Source: an uncultured delta proteobacterium (GTDB taxonomy: Bacteria; Bdellovibrionota_C; UBA2361; OMII01). From it: a stretch of 37,367 nt of DNA. Made by a program: the position numbers and the translations under genes. Shown piece after piece: positions 7,286 to 15,530 of the stretch (its first letter is position 1; each line of letters begins with the position of its first letter). The stretch lies in contig CAIXKI010000192.1 of assembly GCA_903920005.1 (NCBI GenBank), forward strand, positions 1 through 37,367, in the 5' to 3' direction. Under the pieces are notes generated by a model that did not search any database, was not told where the DNA came from, and was given only the letters and a program-made list of their open reading frames with translations.

Positions 7286-8626
7286 TCAGGGTGTGGCGAT
7301 AAGGTCTTCAAGGGGGCGGGGAAAATCGAGTATCAGAAATTCGGTTGGTAGATCCTGAAAAGTGGCTATTTGCGCCCTAGTTTTTTCTCTCTCGCGCGGC
7401 TTCAGTGTAATCCCAAAGTCGTTGTCCTTCGACACGATCAGTGTTCGATTTTTGTTGATGAGCGCCAGCCCTTCGATCTTTCCGGAGTCCCAAGAGAAGT
7501 CCTTAAAGTCGAGCACCAATGACCGTTGGATCGGCGCGGTAATCTTGCCGGTGCTTGTGATGAAATGATCCGAGTCTATCGCGCGCGCTTTGTGGAGGTC
7601 GAGAAGGATAACGTGATAATGCTTTTTGTCGTCTTTCGACTTGTAGGCTTCAAGGGCCAGAAATCTATGGTTAGACAGAGAGACGAGCTCGCCGATTTTA
7701 TATGAGTCCGGCTCCGCGTTAGTGGGAAGTACGAGGGGATACGTAACCACCGCGTCCTTTGGGTTAGCTGTCGCTGGCAGTATCAACAAGCGAACGAAGC
7801 CCTCTCGCGTACTGTTGGAACGGTTGTGCAGAGGGCTCTGAAGGATTGCGGCGAGATGGTCGGAGGGCATATAGGCAAGGCCCTCAAATCCTCGATTTGT
7901 GGCCCTGTGTTTTACGAGCTCAGGCAGGCCGGCGCCGGGATACAGCTCTTTCGTAATCCTGCGGGTAGACGGATCAATAGCCAAGAGGCTAGGGCCGTAC
8001 TCCTCGGCGACCCAGAGGATCTTTCGATGGGTGTCAAAGGTGACCGCTTCCGGGTCGATGCCGTGTCCTCCGTCTTTGGGTGTATCGATTTCGGAATGCG
8101 ACGAGTCTAGGGCTATTTCGTCCTTACGAGACGAGGGGAGTCCCGTCATCGAGTGACCAGTCGAGGAGGTTACCGGCAACGCCTGGCCTTTCGGCAGTAA
8201 AAAACCGGTATCGGAGTCTCCCGGGGATGGATGGACAGAGATATCGCTCCCTCGTACCGTTAGCGCATAGAGGGAAGGGTTGAAGTCTGGCTTGGGAAAC
8301 AGGACCCGCTCTGCCGCAACTCCTGCCGCGTTGTTCAGGGTGATGTTTGGTCCTCGGTCGGAGAGCGCAAGAAGGAGGGACGCGTCTCCGCTACTATAAA
8401 TTGTTGCTAGGCCCGAGCCTATCGCCAAAGGAATCTTCGTCCCGTCATCAGATGCGGCCGCAAGGTATGTCTGGTGTTGTACAACTCTTTGTGTTGACGG
8501 GCTCTCCCGTGAGAGCATGGGGACCTCGGGAGGGCTCGCAAGCCCGGCATCTACAACGCCCAGCACCGCCCAGAAAATCGAGGCGGCTATTAGGTAAATT
8601 CGGCGTGTAAATAGCTGGTAATACAT
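7286..8626 (-). CDS. Exported esterase-like phytase family protein
   Basis: About 446 residues with an N-terminal signal peptide: positive MYYQLFTRRIY, a hydrophobic core IAASIFWAVLGVVDAG, and cleavage near LAS. The body matches the esterase-like phytase family (Pfam Phytase-like), a beta-propeller-like domain. Conserved pieces are LLALSDRGPN near the start, GHGIDPEAVTFD with LWVAEEYGPSLLAID in the middle, NRGFEGLAY, and KIEGLALINKNRTLIVSKDNDFG near the end. Substrates of this family are poorly defined; phosphate ester hydrolysis is implied by family name only. It is divergent from the DUF4956-VTC-CotH operon and shares its upstream region. The start ATG at 8626 fits the signal peptide. Family assignment is good; activity is uncertain. 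Confidence 0.8.
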   Translation of the reverse strand: MYYQLFTRRIYLIAASIFWAVLGVVDAGLASPPEVPMLSRESPSTQRVVQHQTYLAAASDDGTKIPLAIGSGLATIYSSGDASLLLALSDRGPNITLNNAAGVAAERVLFPKPDFNPSLYALTVRGSDISVHPSPGDSDTGFLLPKGQALPVTSSTGHSMTGLPSSRKDEIALDSSHSEIDTPKDGGHGIDPEAVTFDTHRKILWVAEEYGPSLLAIDPSTRRITKELYPGAGLPELVKHRATNRGFEGLAYMPSDHLAAILQSPLHNRSNSTREGFVRLLILPATANPKDAVVTYPLVLPTNAEPDSYKIGELVSLSNHRFLALEAYKSKDDKKHYHVILLDLHKARAIDSDHFITSTGKITAPIQRSLVLDFKDFSWDSGKIEGLALINKNRTLIVSKDNDFGITLKPREREKTRAQIATFQDLPTEFLILDFPRPLEDLIATP

Positions 8627-8739
8627 TTACTAAACAGAGTTGCTGCTATAGCTTAACACTAGTCTAACAACTTGGCATCGGGCGTGGATTGAACGCTCAG
8701 AAGTTTACACGGCACCAGGTTGTCGGGCAATTCGTATAG

Positions 8740-8753
8740 CCTCTCTAGAGAGG
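8740..8753. promoter_or_regulatory. Perfect 14-bp palindrome, candidate operator
   Basis: CCTCTCTAGAGAGG is its own reverse complement. It sits in the divergent interval (8627-8798) between the phytase-like gene and the DUF4956 operon, directly after a -10-like TATAGC (8735-8740) and 45 bases before the DUF4956 start. That is where a repressor site would be expected. No good -35 was seen, and no regulator gene is adjacent. Confidence 0.4.
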
Positions 8754-8798
8754 ACCTTGCCTTGTTATAAAGGTAGTACATCGTTCGTTGAGGACCTC

Positions 8799-9494
8799 AT
8801 GGATACTTTTCTTGACCAAATCGCCAAGTTTTCTGACCCAAGTCATGTCCTCTCGCTTAGTCAGCTGTGTGTGAGTCTCGGTCTCACCCTGGTGCTGTGT
8901 CTTATTCAGGCTAAGGTGTATGAGCGAACCTATCGAGGGGCGTCATACTCGCCGGCTTTCATGCACACACTGGTCATCTGCGGAATGGTTATTTCTGCGG
9001 TGATGATGATTATCGGTAGCAATATCGCCCGGGCGTTCAGCCTCGTCGGAGCTCTCTCCATCGTGCGATTTCGAAACGCCGTAAAAGATCCCCGTGACGT
9101 TGCGTACATCTTCTTCGCTATGGCGATAGGAATGGCGTGCGGAACCGGTTTCTACCAAGTGGGCATTGGACTTACGGTGATCGTGAGTGCGGCCTGCCTT
9201 CTTATGGATTGGTTGAATTTCGGTCAATCTGGACTTTCAGAGAAGATCGCTCGCATTCGGGTTCCGTCTGCGGCGGCGACGAGTGGAGTGTTTGACGATA
9301 CGTTGAGGCTTCACTGCAAAGACTTCTCTTTGCTTTCGGTGGAGTCTCTCCGAGCTGGTACAGAGACTGAGTACACCTTTCTCATGCGGGTAGCCGGCGT
9401 CTTCAATATCGACAAATTCATGAAAGACCTACAGCGCCTCCATTCTGAAATGCAGATTCAGGTGCGGGGAACAGACCACATTTTCGAGTTGTAA
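8799..9494 (+). CDS. DUF4956 family membrane protein
   Basis: Integral membrane protein, 231 residues from the ATG at 8799. This start has GAGG six bases upstream (GTTGAGGACCTC) and is preferred over a TTG at 8757. Hydrophobic segments lie near residues 23-40, 54-77, 102-117 and 119-138. Between the second and third is SIVRFRNAVKDPRD, the conserved charged loop of the DUF4956 family. A soluble C-terminal domain of about 85 residues follows, cytoplasmic by the topology of the family. Function is unknown. DUF4956 genes are often found beside VTC-domain and CotH genes, as here: the VTC gene starts 18 bases later. It may be the membrane partner of the VTC protein, comparable to the membrane part of the yeast VTC polyphosphate polymerase (inference). 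Confidence 0.88.
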   Translation: MDTFLDQIAKFSDPSHVLSLSQLCVSLGLTLVLCLIQAKVYERTYRGASYSPAFMHTLVICGMVISAVMMIIGSNIARAFSLVGALSIVRFRNAVKDPRDVAYIFFAMAIGMACGTGFYQVGIGLTVIVSAACLLMDWLNFGQSGLSEKIARIRVPSAAATSGVFDDTLRLHCKDFSLLSVESLRAGTETEYTFLMRVAGVFNIDKFMKDLQRLHSEMQIQVRGTDHIFEL

Positions 9495-9512
9495 TCGGAT
9501 AGGTAGCTATTC

Positions 9513-10325
9513 ATGGCTAAGCCGGGAACGCGCCACGAGCTGAAGTACGTTGTAGATCTTCACAAAGGAGAGGATTTCATGCGCGCCGCCGAGCCGTTCT
9601 GTCGACCGGATGAGCACGCTGGCGCCGATGGGTTCTACGAGACGTTAAGCATCTATTACGATACCGAAAGTCTACGGTTCTATTGGGATCGTCAGGAATC
9701 GGTTGGATGTCGTCGAAAAGTTAGGTTAAGGCGCTATGCGGGCGGAAGTGTTGTTGATAGTCCGCTCTTTCTTGAAATTAAAGAGAAACATAAGCACATG
9801 ATTGCGAAGAAGCGCTGTGTGCTTGAGCCACAAGACGGTGCCGACATCTTGATATCGGATTCTGGCTTTTTAGCTCTCGACAAGCTTCTTCCTCTTGTCG
9901 CCCCTTCGAAGGGAAGAGACGAGATATCTTTTCTCCACGAAAGGCTTCTATTACAGCCGGTTGTGAATGTTCGATATCTTCGAAAAGCCCTCGCCGGCCA
10001 AGCTGACCCAACACTGAGGATTACTTTGGATAAGAGGCTCACGGCGTCGTTACCCTCTGTCTGTGATTATGACTCGACCACTGAGGATTTCTTTCTTCCC
10101 CCTTCGCAAGCCGTGCTTGAGATAAAGAGTGAGCGCTCAGTGCCATTGTGGTTGCTATCGCTTGTTCGACGCTTCGAGGTCTCGCGGGGGCGCTACTCCA
10201 AATATTGTGCGGCTGTTGATATGCTTAAGAGTGCTCGTCGGACGTCTGGCAGACTGCTCGCCAAGACGGAACCTGAGAGCTGGGATTCGGGTCAGGCACA
10301 TTCCGTTCCTGAGAGGGCGGCCTAA
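9513..10325 (+). CDS. VTC-domain protein, putative polyphosphate polymerase
   Basis: A 270-residue cytoplasmic protein of the VTC domain family, the triphosphate tunnel fold that in yeast Vtc4 makes polyphosphate from ATP. Tunnel strands are visible in order: RHELKY (7-12), YYDTESLRFY (48-57), RRKVRLRRY (67-75), FLEIKEKHK (86-94), VRYLRKAL (153-160), LRITLDKRL (168-176), VLEIKSE (201-207) and GRYSKYCAAV (226-235). The alternating Arg/Lys and Glu residues expected to line the tunnel and bind metal are kept, so it could be catalytically active. No SPX domain or membrane segment is present. It is second in the DUF4956-VTC-CotH-CYTH operon, six bases before CotH. Polymerase activity is inferred from the family; some bacterial members have not been tested. 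Confidence 0.88.
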   Translation: MAKPGTRHELKYVVDLHKGEDFMRAAEPFCRPDEHAGADGFYETLSIYYDTESLRFYWDRQESVGCRRKVRLRRYAGGSVVDSPLFLEIKEKHKHMIAKKRCVLEPQDGADILISDSGFLALDKLLPLVAPSKGRDEISFLHERLLLQPVVNVRYLRKALAGQADPTLRITLDKRLTASLPSVCDYDSTTEDFFLPPSQAVLEIKSERSVPLWLLSLVRRFEVSRGRYSKYCAAVDMLKSARRTSGRLLAKTEPESWDSGQAHSVPERAA

Positions 10326-10331
10326 AGAGGT

Positions 10332-12107
10332 ATGAGAACCGTTTTCTCGTCATCCGCTATTCCTGAGGGCTTTGATACGGGGCACATTCTCTCGCTTCGA
10401 TGGAAGCGTCGTGTAAAACGTGTCGCAATAACCGGGATCTTCTTTATCCCTTTGGCGTGGATTGCCTTCCTTGGTGCGGATTACCTGGCTCGGACTCCTC
10501 GCGAGCGGAAGCTCGCGCGGATCGGTTATTGGGACCAGATTATCTACGGTGCGCGATTTAATGCCATATATGCCTGGAACTGGCTTACTGCGGAACAAGA
10601 CGATCCCAAAGGCTCAGCGCTGCCGGTAATGGAACTTTATATACGTACTGAGCGTTTGAAAGCTCTCAAAGCGCACTTGCCCGAGAGTGGAAGGATCTAT
10701 CAGCCCGGCTTGTTTAAGGTCCGAAGGAAGGGTGAGCCGAATAGTGTTTTGGGTGCGAATCTCCGTTTTCGCGGCGATTCGATGAATCACTGGGCGTTTC
10801 CGCAAAAATCATGGCGAGTAAAGCTTAAGCGGGGCTCGCGATATCTCGGGATGCGGCAGTTCAATTTATACCTCCCCCGAACCAAGAGTCAGATTCCTGA
10901 CTTCCTTGGTTATCGGCTTGCTGAGAACATGGGGGGGCTTGAGGTCCCCAAGGCATTTCCTATTCACCTCCGCGTCAATCGTCAATTCGACGGAGTGAGG
11001 GTCTTTTTGGAGCAGGTTAACGAGGACTTCTTCTTAAATCATAACCTCTCAGCCGATCGCCTCTTTGTAGGTGATATAGATTTTAAAGATGTATACGCAT
11101 ATCACGATCGGGAGTTTCTCTTTGAGAGTGTGAAGGGATGGGAGGTGGTTCCGACCAAAAAGGGCGGGGATACTTCGGTGGCCCCGATGCAGGCCTTGCT
11201 TGAGGTGTTGCCGATTGCCGCGAACGAGCCCGAGCGATTTAAGACTGCGATTGAAAAAGTGCTCGATGTTCAGACGACGCTTCGCTACATGGCATATCTG
11301 GAGATAGTAGGTTCTATTCACGCGGATGAAACCCATAATCAGAGGTACTTTTTTGACCTGCGGACCCAAAAACTGAAACCCATCGTCTGGGACCCAGTCG
11401 CTTACTATCGCGAGAAGATAGACGGTATCGACTTCGCGCCAAACGGGCTCTTTCAGGCATTGCTGCAAATTCCCGAGTACCGCGAGGAGAAGAATCGATG
11501 TGTATGGGAAGCTATTCATGGAGCTCTCTCTCCTGGTCGAGTCGCGCAGCTCATAGAGGACAGCGCGGACTCTGTTCGTAAGGAGATTCTCGCGTCTCCT
11601 CAAAAAGTTTATACGTTTCGGGCGAACCTGGACATGATGCCAAATTCTGAATGGGAGTCTTCCGTTCACGAGTTGGTGGAGAAGAGTCGTGCGCGAAGTG
11701 AGGTGTTGCGATCAGCGTTACGAAAAATCTCGATATCCGCCGAATCGAAAGGTTCCCACGGCGGAGTTGAGGATGTTCACATTATGGTTGGAGCGGATGC
11801 CGGGTTCGAAGCTCGTGAATTGGTATTCGACTCTACAGGAAGTGTCCCCACCTCTGTTGTTGTTGAGGAAGATGGCGTCGCGAAGCGGATACTCTGCGTC
11901 CCAGTTGAGAAGGGTGGGTGTGTAGCTCGGTTCGATCGGTTCTTATCCTCGAAACGGAGGGTCGACAAAAATGACGATTTGATTCGTGAATCGCGTCCGT
12001 ATCGTTGGTCGATACGCACTGGAAGTTCTTCTCTTCGATTGCGTTTCATTCGCGGTGTTAACACCATCACCAAAGAGCCTCATGGTGTTGAGGTGAAGAG
12101 GGGATAG
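10332..12107 (+). CDS. CotH-family protein with N-terminal membrane anchor
   Basis: 591 residues. After about 30 charged residues comes one membrane segment (VAITGIFFIPLAWIAFLGADYL, 31-52), so the rest is probably outside the cytoplasmic membrane. The CotH domain, an atypical protein-kinase-like fold known from spore-coat CotH, spans about 97-400. It has RFRGDS (145-150), KSWRVKLK (159-166) with candidate ATP-binding Lys residues, ADETHNQRYFFD (331-342) and KPIVWDPVAYY (349-359), where Asn336 and Asp354 match the catalytic/metal positions. The C-terminal 130 residues appear to form an added domain I do not recognise. The ATG at 10332 follows AAAGAGGT closely, so the ribosome site is rather near. 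It is third in the operon and overlaps the next frame by at most a base. The phospho-acceptor is unknown. Confidence 0.85.
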   Translation: MRTVFSSSAIPEGFDTGHILSLRWKRRVKRVAITGIFFIPLAWIAFLGADYLARTPRERKLARIGYWDQIIYGARFNAIYAWNWLTAEQDDPKGSALPVMELYIRTERLKALKAHLPESGRIYQPGLFKVRRKGEPNSVLGANLRFRGDSMNHWAFPQKSWRVKLKRGSRYLGMRQFNLYLPRTKSQIPDFLGYRLAENMGGLEVPKAFPIHLRVNRQFDGVRVFLEQVNEDFFLNHNLSADRLFVGDIDFKDVYAYHDREFLFESVKGWEVVPTKKGGDTSVAPMQALLEVLPIAANEPERFKTAIEKVLDVQTTLRYMAYLEIVGSIHADETHNQRYFFDLRTQKLKPIVWDPVAYYREKIDGIDFAPNGLFQALLQIPEYREEKNRCVWEAIHGALSPGRVAQLIEDSADSVRKEILASPQKVYTFRANLDMMPNSEWESSVHELVEKSRARSEVLRSALRKISISAESKGSHGGVEDVHIMVGADAGFEARELVFDSTGSVPTSVVVEEDGVAKRILCVPVEKGGCVARFDRFLSSKRRVDKNDDLIRESRPYRWSIRTGSSSLRLRFIRGVNTITKEPHGVEVKRG

Positions 12108-12112
12108 TGAGT

Positions 12113-13105
12113 ATGCGTATGCGGTCATATGTATCGTTCCTTGTGATATTGACGGCTCTTTTTTCGGCTTTGGTATCCCAGGCCCAGACCCTCGAAAAGT
12201 TCGACACCATGCGTCTTGAGAACGAGATGACCTTTGATGTCCCTCTTGAACAGGCCGAGGAGGTATGGAGCTGGCTCAACGCGACCTTCGGAGGAGGCTT
12301 TCAGTCTCACGCTGCAAATTTTAAGACGTTTCCGGAGGTCGAGGAGTTTGCTGATACCTATTTCGACGTACCAGAGATGACCCTTATTAATCAGGGGATC
12401 GGTGTTCGCCATCGTCGGCGATTCTATCCAAATGGAGATATCAAAGAATTGATTCAGATTAAGCAGCCACACGAGGCTGTGGGGAGGGGAGAGGAGAACG
12501 AGAAGCAGACTCGCGGAGAGGTGAAATTTGAGCCTCGGGGGCCGACCATTACCTATCGACACTCTGAGGACTTTTTGAACGAAGAGCTCCTTCGAATTGT
12601 GAAGAAAGAGCATTTGGCTCCTCTACGGGTACGACTTTCAGATATGGGTGTCTCGCCTGATCGAGTACGTCCGTTCATCGCGATTGAGCAACAGCGTCGT
12701 CGAGTATATTTTAGGGAAAACGGTAATCAGTTTCTTACCGTGACACTCGACTTTGCGAAGACGCAAAAATTGTGGGTGAAGGCAAAATTCGTTCAGCTTG
12801 ATATCGAGATAGGAGAGATTGCGTTCACCTTGGCGGACGATGCCAAGAGAGAAAAGCTGCTCGCTATTCAGGGGGATATATTCGGAATGATAAAGTCCCG
12901 ATTCCCAGATATTAAACGCAATCAAGTTCCCAAAGTTGTGCAGATGGTGAACGTGGTACGAAATCAGGGGATGTGGTCGTACCTGACGGTGCGGTACGGG
13001 TGGTCTCTCCCCCTTGCTCTCTCCCTGGCGACACTGTGTGGGGTGTTATTGTTCCGTCGCCGGAGCTCTAACGCGAACCTACAGGACGCCCGTGATGTGG
13101 CTTAG
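12113..13105 (+). CDS. Exported, membrane-anchored CYTH-like (triphosphate tunnel) protein
   Basis: 330 residues from the ATG at 12113, chosen because AGAGGGG lies about ten bases upstream; GTG at 12107 and ATG at 12119 are alternatives. A signal peptide (about 1-24, ending SQA) is followed by segments in the order of a CYTH domain: ENEMTF (36-41), YFDVPEMTLINQGIGVRHRRR (split at 83-94 and 95-103), ELIQIKQ (112-118), TRGEVKFE (133-140), IEQQRRR (191-197), LTVTLDFA (208-215) and QLDIEIGEI (228-236). The first motif, normally ExExK, has Thr in place of Lys. Near the C-terminus is a membrane segment (298-314) then RRR, giving a type I topology with the domain in the periplasm. It is the last gene of the DUF4956 operon. 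Its 3' end overlaps the convergent GT2 by 27 bases. CYTH assignment is by pattern, not search. Confidence 0.72.
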   Translation: MRMRSYVSFLVILTALFSALVSQAQTLEKFDTMRLENEMTFDVPLEQAEEVWSWLNATFGGGFQSHAANFKTFPEVEEFADTYFDVPEMTLINQGIGVRHRRRFYPNGDIKELIQIKQPHEAVGRGEENEKQTRGEVKFEPRGPTITYRHSEDFLNEELLRIVKKEHLAPLRVRLSDMGVSPDRVRPFIAIEQQRRRVYFRENGNQFLTVTLDFAKTQKLWVKAKFVQLDIEIGEIAFTLADDAKREKLLAIQGDIFGMIKSRFPDIKRNQVPKVVQMVNVVRNQGMWSYLTVRYGWSLPLALSLATLCGVLLFRRRSSNANLQDARDVA

Positions 13106-14587
13106 TGACTCTAGGAGTGGGCGTGGGTCTCGTGCTTTGGCTCGTGTGAGACCGAACGGGTCTGCCTCAAACTCCCGCTTAAGCGTCTTAAGTACTTCGA
13201 GAATGATCCGATCTCTCTCGGTTTGCCATTGCGAGACCTCCATCGAGTAGTTCCGTGTGGTTGGGTGCACGATGACTGTATCGGATCCCTGAATAGACCA
13301 TCCTTTGTATATCAGACGAAGCAGGAGCTCTTTTAGAGAATGTGCCGGGGAGTTCGGGTGTCGGAATGTTTCGAGCTCTAATAAGGCCAGACGTCGCGCG
13401 TATATGTTCGGATAGAAATACGACGACGTGAGAAAACCTGGGAGGTTCAGTTCCCCTGATTGTTGGAAGAACGTATTGAGCTGCGCCATGCCTCCTTGGA
13501 TGGTCGGTATCATTAATCCGACCGTATCGAGGGCGAATTGATGAAGTGCTCGGTGTGATGCGTTCTCATCCAGAGTATCGCCTGGCTGCAAAAATCCAAC
13601 GATCGGCGAGACGGCTTTCTGCACCCCGGTCGTAAACGCTGAAAATTCATTCGGAAGGGCGGCTTTGGCGTAGCGCACGGTTATTTGGGGGATGGCTTCA
13701 GATAGGTCGAGCGAGAATTCGTGAACAAACTTCGACATCTCTCTATCGGCTGCATAGTCAATTATGAAGATATCGAAATCGATGCAGGTCTGTTTCGTCA
13801 GGCTTTTGAAGGTCTCCTTTGAGATCTCTGAGGGCTCGCGCATCGGCATGATGTAGCTTAGTTGTCGCTCGGTCGGATTGAGTCCGTTCATATGACGGCG
13901 GTAGACACGAGAGCACTCCCGTTGAGTCGCTTGTGGGCGAGCACCTGTTTTGTTCTCGTCATAGATGCGGAAAAAAGAGAGAACCTGGTCGATATAACGA
14001 ACGAAGGGATACCTCATCGCCATTCTGAACCAGAGGTCGAGGTCCATGGTGAAAAAGAGATCCTGATCAAGGTAGTTGCCGTCACTCCTTCGCACCTCTT
14101 CCAGAAGGGACCGGCGGAAGAACACAGACGTTTGCGCCACCCACGCATAGGGTATCCAATAACGAGCGAGGTCGTAGAATGATCGTGGAGGGTTTTCAAC
14201 GATAGTGACGACGTTGCCCTCTTTGTCTGTTTGGGCAGCCTTCCCCAAAACAACCGGATAATCCTTAAGGGCCTCAGCGATAACATGGAAGGCCCCTTCG
14301 GCGTACCAGTCGTCCGAGTTGAGCCATGCGATGATGTCGCCAGTCGCTCTGGAAAATCCTTTGTTGAGAGCGTCGGATTGTCCATCGTCTTTGGCGGAGG
14401 TCCACTTCAGGTGAGGGTATTTGCGAAGGATGTCGAGTGTTGAGTCGGTTGAGCCTCCATCTACGATAATGTGTTCGAAATTGGGATAGCCTTGGCTTAG
14501 GACCGACTCAATGTTTTTCTCGATGAATTGTCCCTGATTATACGAAACCGTAACAACGGATATCTTTGGAAAAGTTGAGTCTGTCAT
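13079..14587 (-). CDS. Two-domain family 2 glycosyltransferase
   Basis: About 502 residues from the ATG at 14587; ATG at 14596 and GTG at 14626 are alternative starts. Residues about 8-230 form a standard GT2 domain: ISVVTVSYNQGQFIEKNI, HIIVDGGSTDST, DDGQSDALNKGF and AWLNSDDWYAEGAF carrying the DxD equivalent, then WVAQTSVFFRRSLL. Residues about 245-490 look like a second, degenerate GT-A domain: SLTKQTCIDFDIFIIDYA matches the first strand and loop, and VGFLQPGDTLDENA matches the DxD region with key acids altered. Probably one active and one binding domain (inference). It lies opposite the CYTH-like gene and overlaps its last 27 bases tail to tail. Sugar specificity is unknown. Confidence 0.88.
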   Translation of the reverse strand: MTDSTFPKISVVTVSYNQGQFIEKNIESVLSQGYPNFEHIIVDGGSTDSTLDILRKYPHLKWTSAKDDGQSDALNKGFSRATGDIIAWLNSDDWYAEGAFHVIAEALKDYPVVLGKAAQTDKEGNVVTIVENPPRSFYDLARYWIPYAWVAQTSVFFRRSLLEEVRRSDGNYLDQDLFFTMDLDLWFRMAMRYPFVRYIDQVLSFFRIYDENKTGARPQATQRECSRVYRRHMNGLNPTERQLSYIMPMREPSEISKETFKSLTKQTCIDFDIFIIDYAADREMSKFVHEFSLDLSEAIPQITVRYAKAALPNEFSAFTTGVQKAVSPIVGFLQPGDTLDENASHRALHQFALDTVGLMIPTIQGGMAQLNTFFQQSGELNLPGFLTSSYFYPNIYARRLALLELETFRHPNSPAHSLKELLLRLIYKGWSIQGSDTVIVHPTTRNYSMEVSQWQTERDRIILEVLKTLKREFEADPFGLTRAKARDPRPLLESLSHITGVL

Positions 14588-14651
14588 AGTGCCCATGCGG
14601 CCAATCGCGCGCTTTAAGGTAAACACGGTCAGGTCGGCCTAGCTCGTTACA

Positions 14652-14682
14652 CGACATCATAGGCTCGACAGATAGGATGTCG
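14652..14682. repeat. Inverted repeat between divergent GT2 and lolA
   Basis: CGACATC (14652-14658) and GATGTCG (14676-14682) flank a 17-base spacer in the intergenic region. It may be a protein-binding site or chance; no T tract follows. Confidence 0.25.
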
Positions 14683-14794
14683 ATAAGTGTCCTCTAGTTG
14701 TCTGGGTTGGGCAATTAGTTTTGTCGGCGTGAGGGCGGTGGCGGAATCGCGTCGTCGTGCTAAGGTTTGGAACAACAGATATATGGGTGGCGTG

Positions 14795-15520
14795 ATGATA
14801 CATATCCGACGTTTTTTGGCAGGGCTTGTAACTGTGTGCGCGGTTAGTGGCTTTGATGTGGCCGTTGCCCAGGTCTCGGCGTTTGAGTGTCAGAAAGGTG
14901 GCGAGCTCTCCGTTGCTCAGGGACGCGAGCTTTTAGCCAAAGTTCAAGGTCAATATGCTGGAATTGAAGTTTTGCAGGGGGCCTTTCGACAGGACTCGTA
15001 CGTTGCTGCTTTGGATGAGAGTGAGAGTAGCGCTGGTGAGATGTGGTTCGCGAAGCCTGGGAAGATGCGGTGGGAGTATGCTAAGCCACGGCCCCAGTCA
15101 GTCGTGGTTACTCAGAGTACCCTTTGGCTTTATCAGCCGGACAAGCAGCAGGTTCTGGTCGACGATATCGGGAATGTCCTTCTCTCGAGTCTACCGATCT
15201 CCTTCATGATGGGGGTAGGAAACCTCAGCAGGGATTTTGACCTAAAAGGTGCGTGTCAGGGCCCCGAAGGGGTCATTTTACGACTGGTCCCAAGAAAATC
15301 TAAGGGGGACGCAAATGACGCTTTAGAGGGGTTTGACCTGCTCGTTGATAAGGCTCAATCACTACCAAAAGGAGCTAAAATCAGCTCCTTAGGTGGTAAT
15401 ACGACGGCCATCATCTTCAATAATCTTCTCAGCCAGGGGGTAAAACAGGATCCTCGACGATTTGTTTTAGACTACCCAAAAGGTGTAGATGTAATGGACC
15501 GGCGACAGACCGCCCACTGA
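14795..15520 (+). CDS. lolA: Outer-membrane lipoprotein carrier protein LolA
   Basis: Periplasmic chaperone that takes lipoproteins from the LolCDE transporter to the outer membrane. The ATG at 14795 (GGTGG four bases upstream) starts a clear signal peptide, MIHIRRFLAGLVTVCAVSGF, with cleavage after VAVAQVSA. The ATG at 14783 is an alternative. The mature protein of about 215 residues shows the LolA pattern: GQYAGIEVLQGAFRQDSY, GEMWFAKPGKMRWEYAKP, then LWLYQPDKQQVLV and a beta-rich second half. LolA confirms a diderm cell. lolB and lolCDE are not in the window. It lies ten bases before rimO, so the two are probably cotranscribed. The protein is slightly longer than E. coli LolA but otherwise ordinary. 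Confidence 0.87.
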   Translation: MIHIRRFLAGLVTVCAVSGFDVAVAQVSAFECQKGGELSVAQGRELLAKVQGQYAGIEVLQGAFRQDSYVAALDESESSAGEMWFAKPGKMRWEYAKPRPQSVVVTQSTLWLYQPDKQQVLVDDIGNVLLSSLPISFMMGVGNLSRDFDLKGACQGPEGVILRLVPRKSKGDANDALEGFDLLVDKAQSLPKGAKISSLGGNTTAIIFNNLLSQGVKQDPRRFVLDYPKGVDVMDRRQTAH

Positions 15521-15530
15521 TAAGAGATGT

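Noticed and set aside
11049-11669. 206-codon minus-strand frame inside the CotH gene
   Set aside because: Antisense shadow of a clear CotH coding region; no independent motif.
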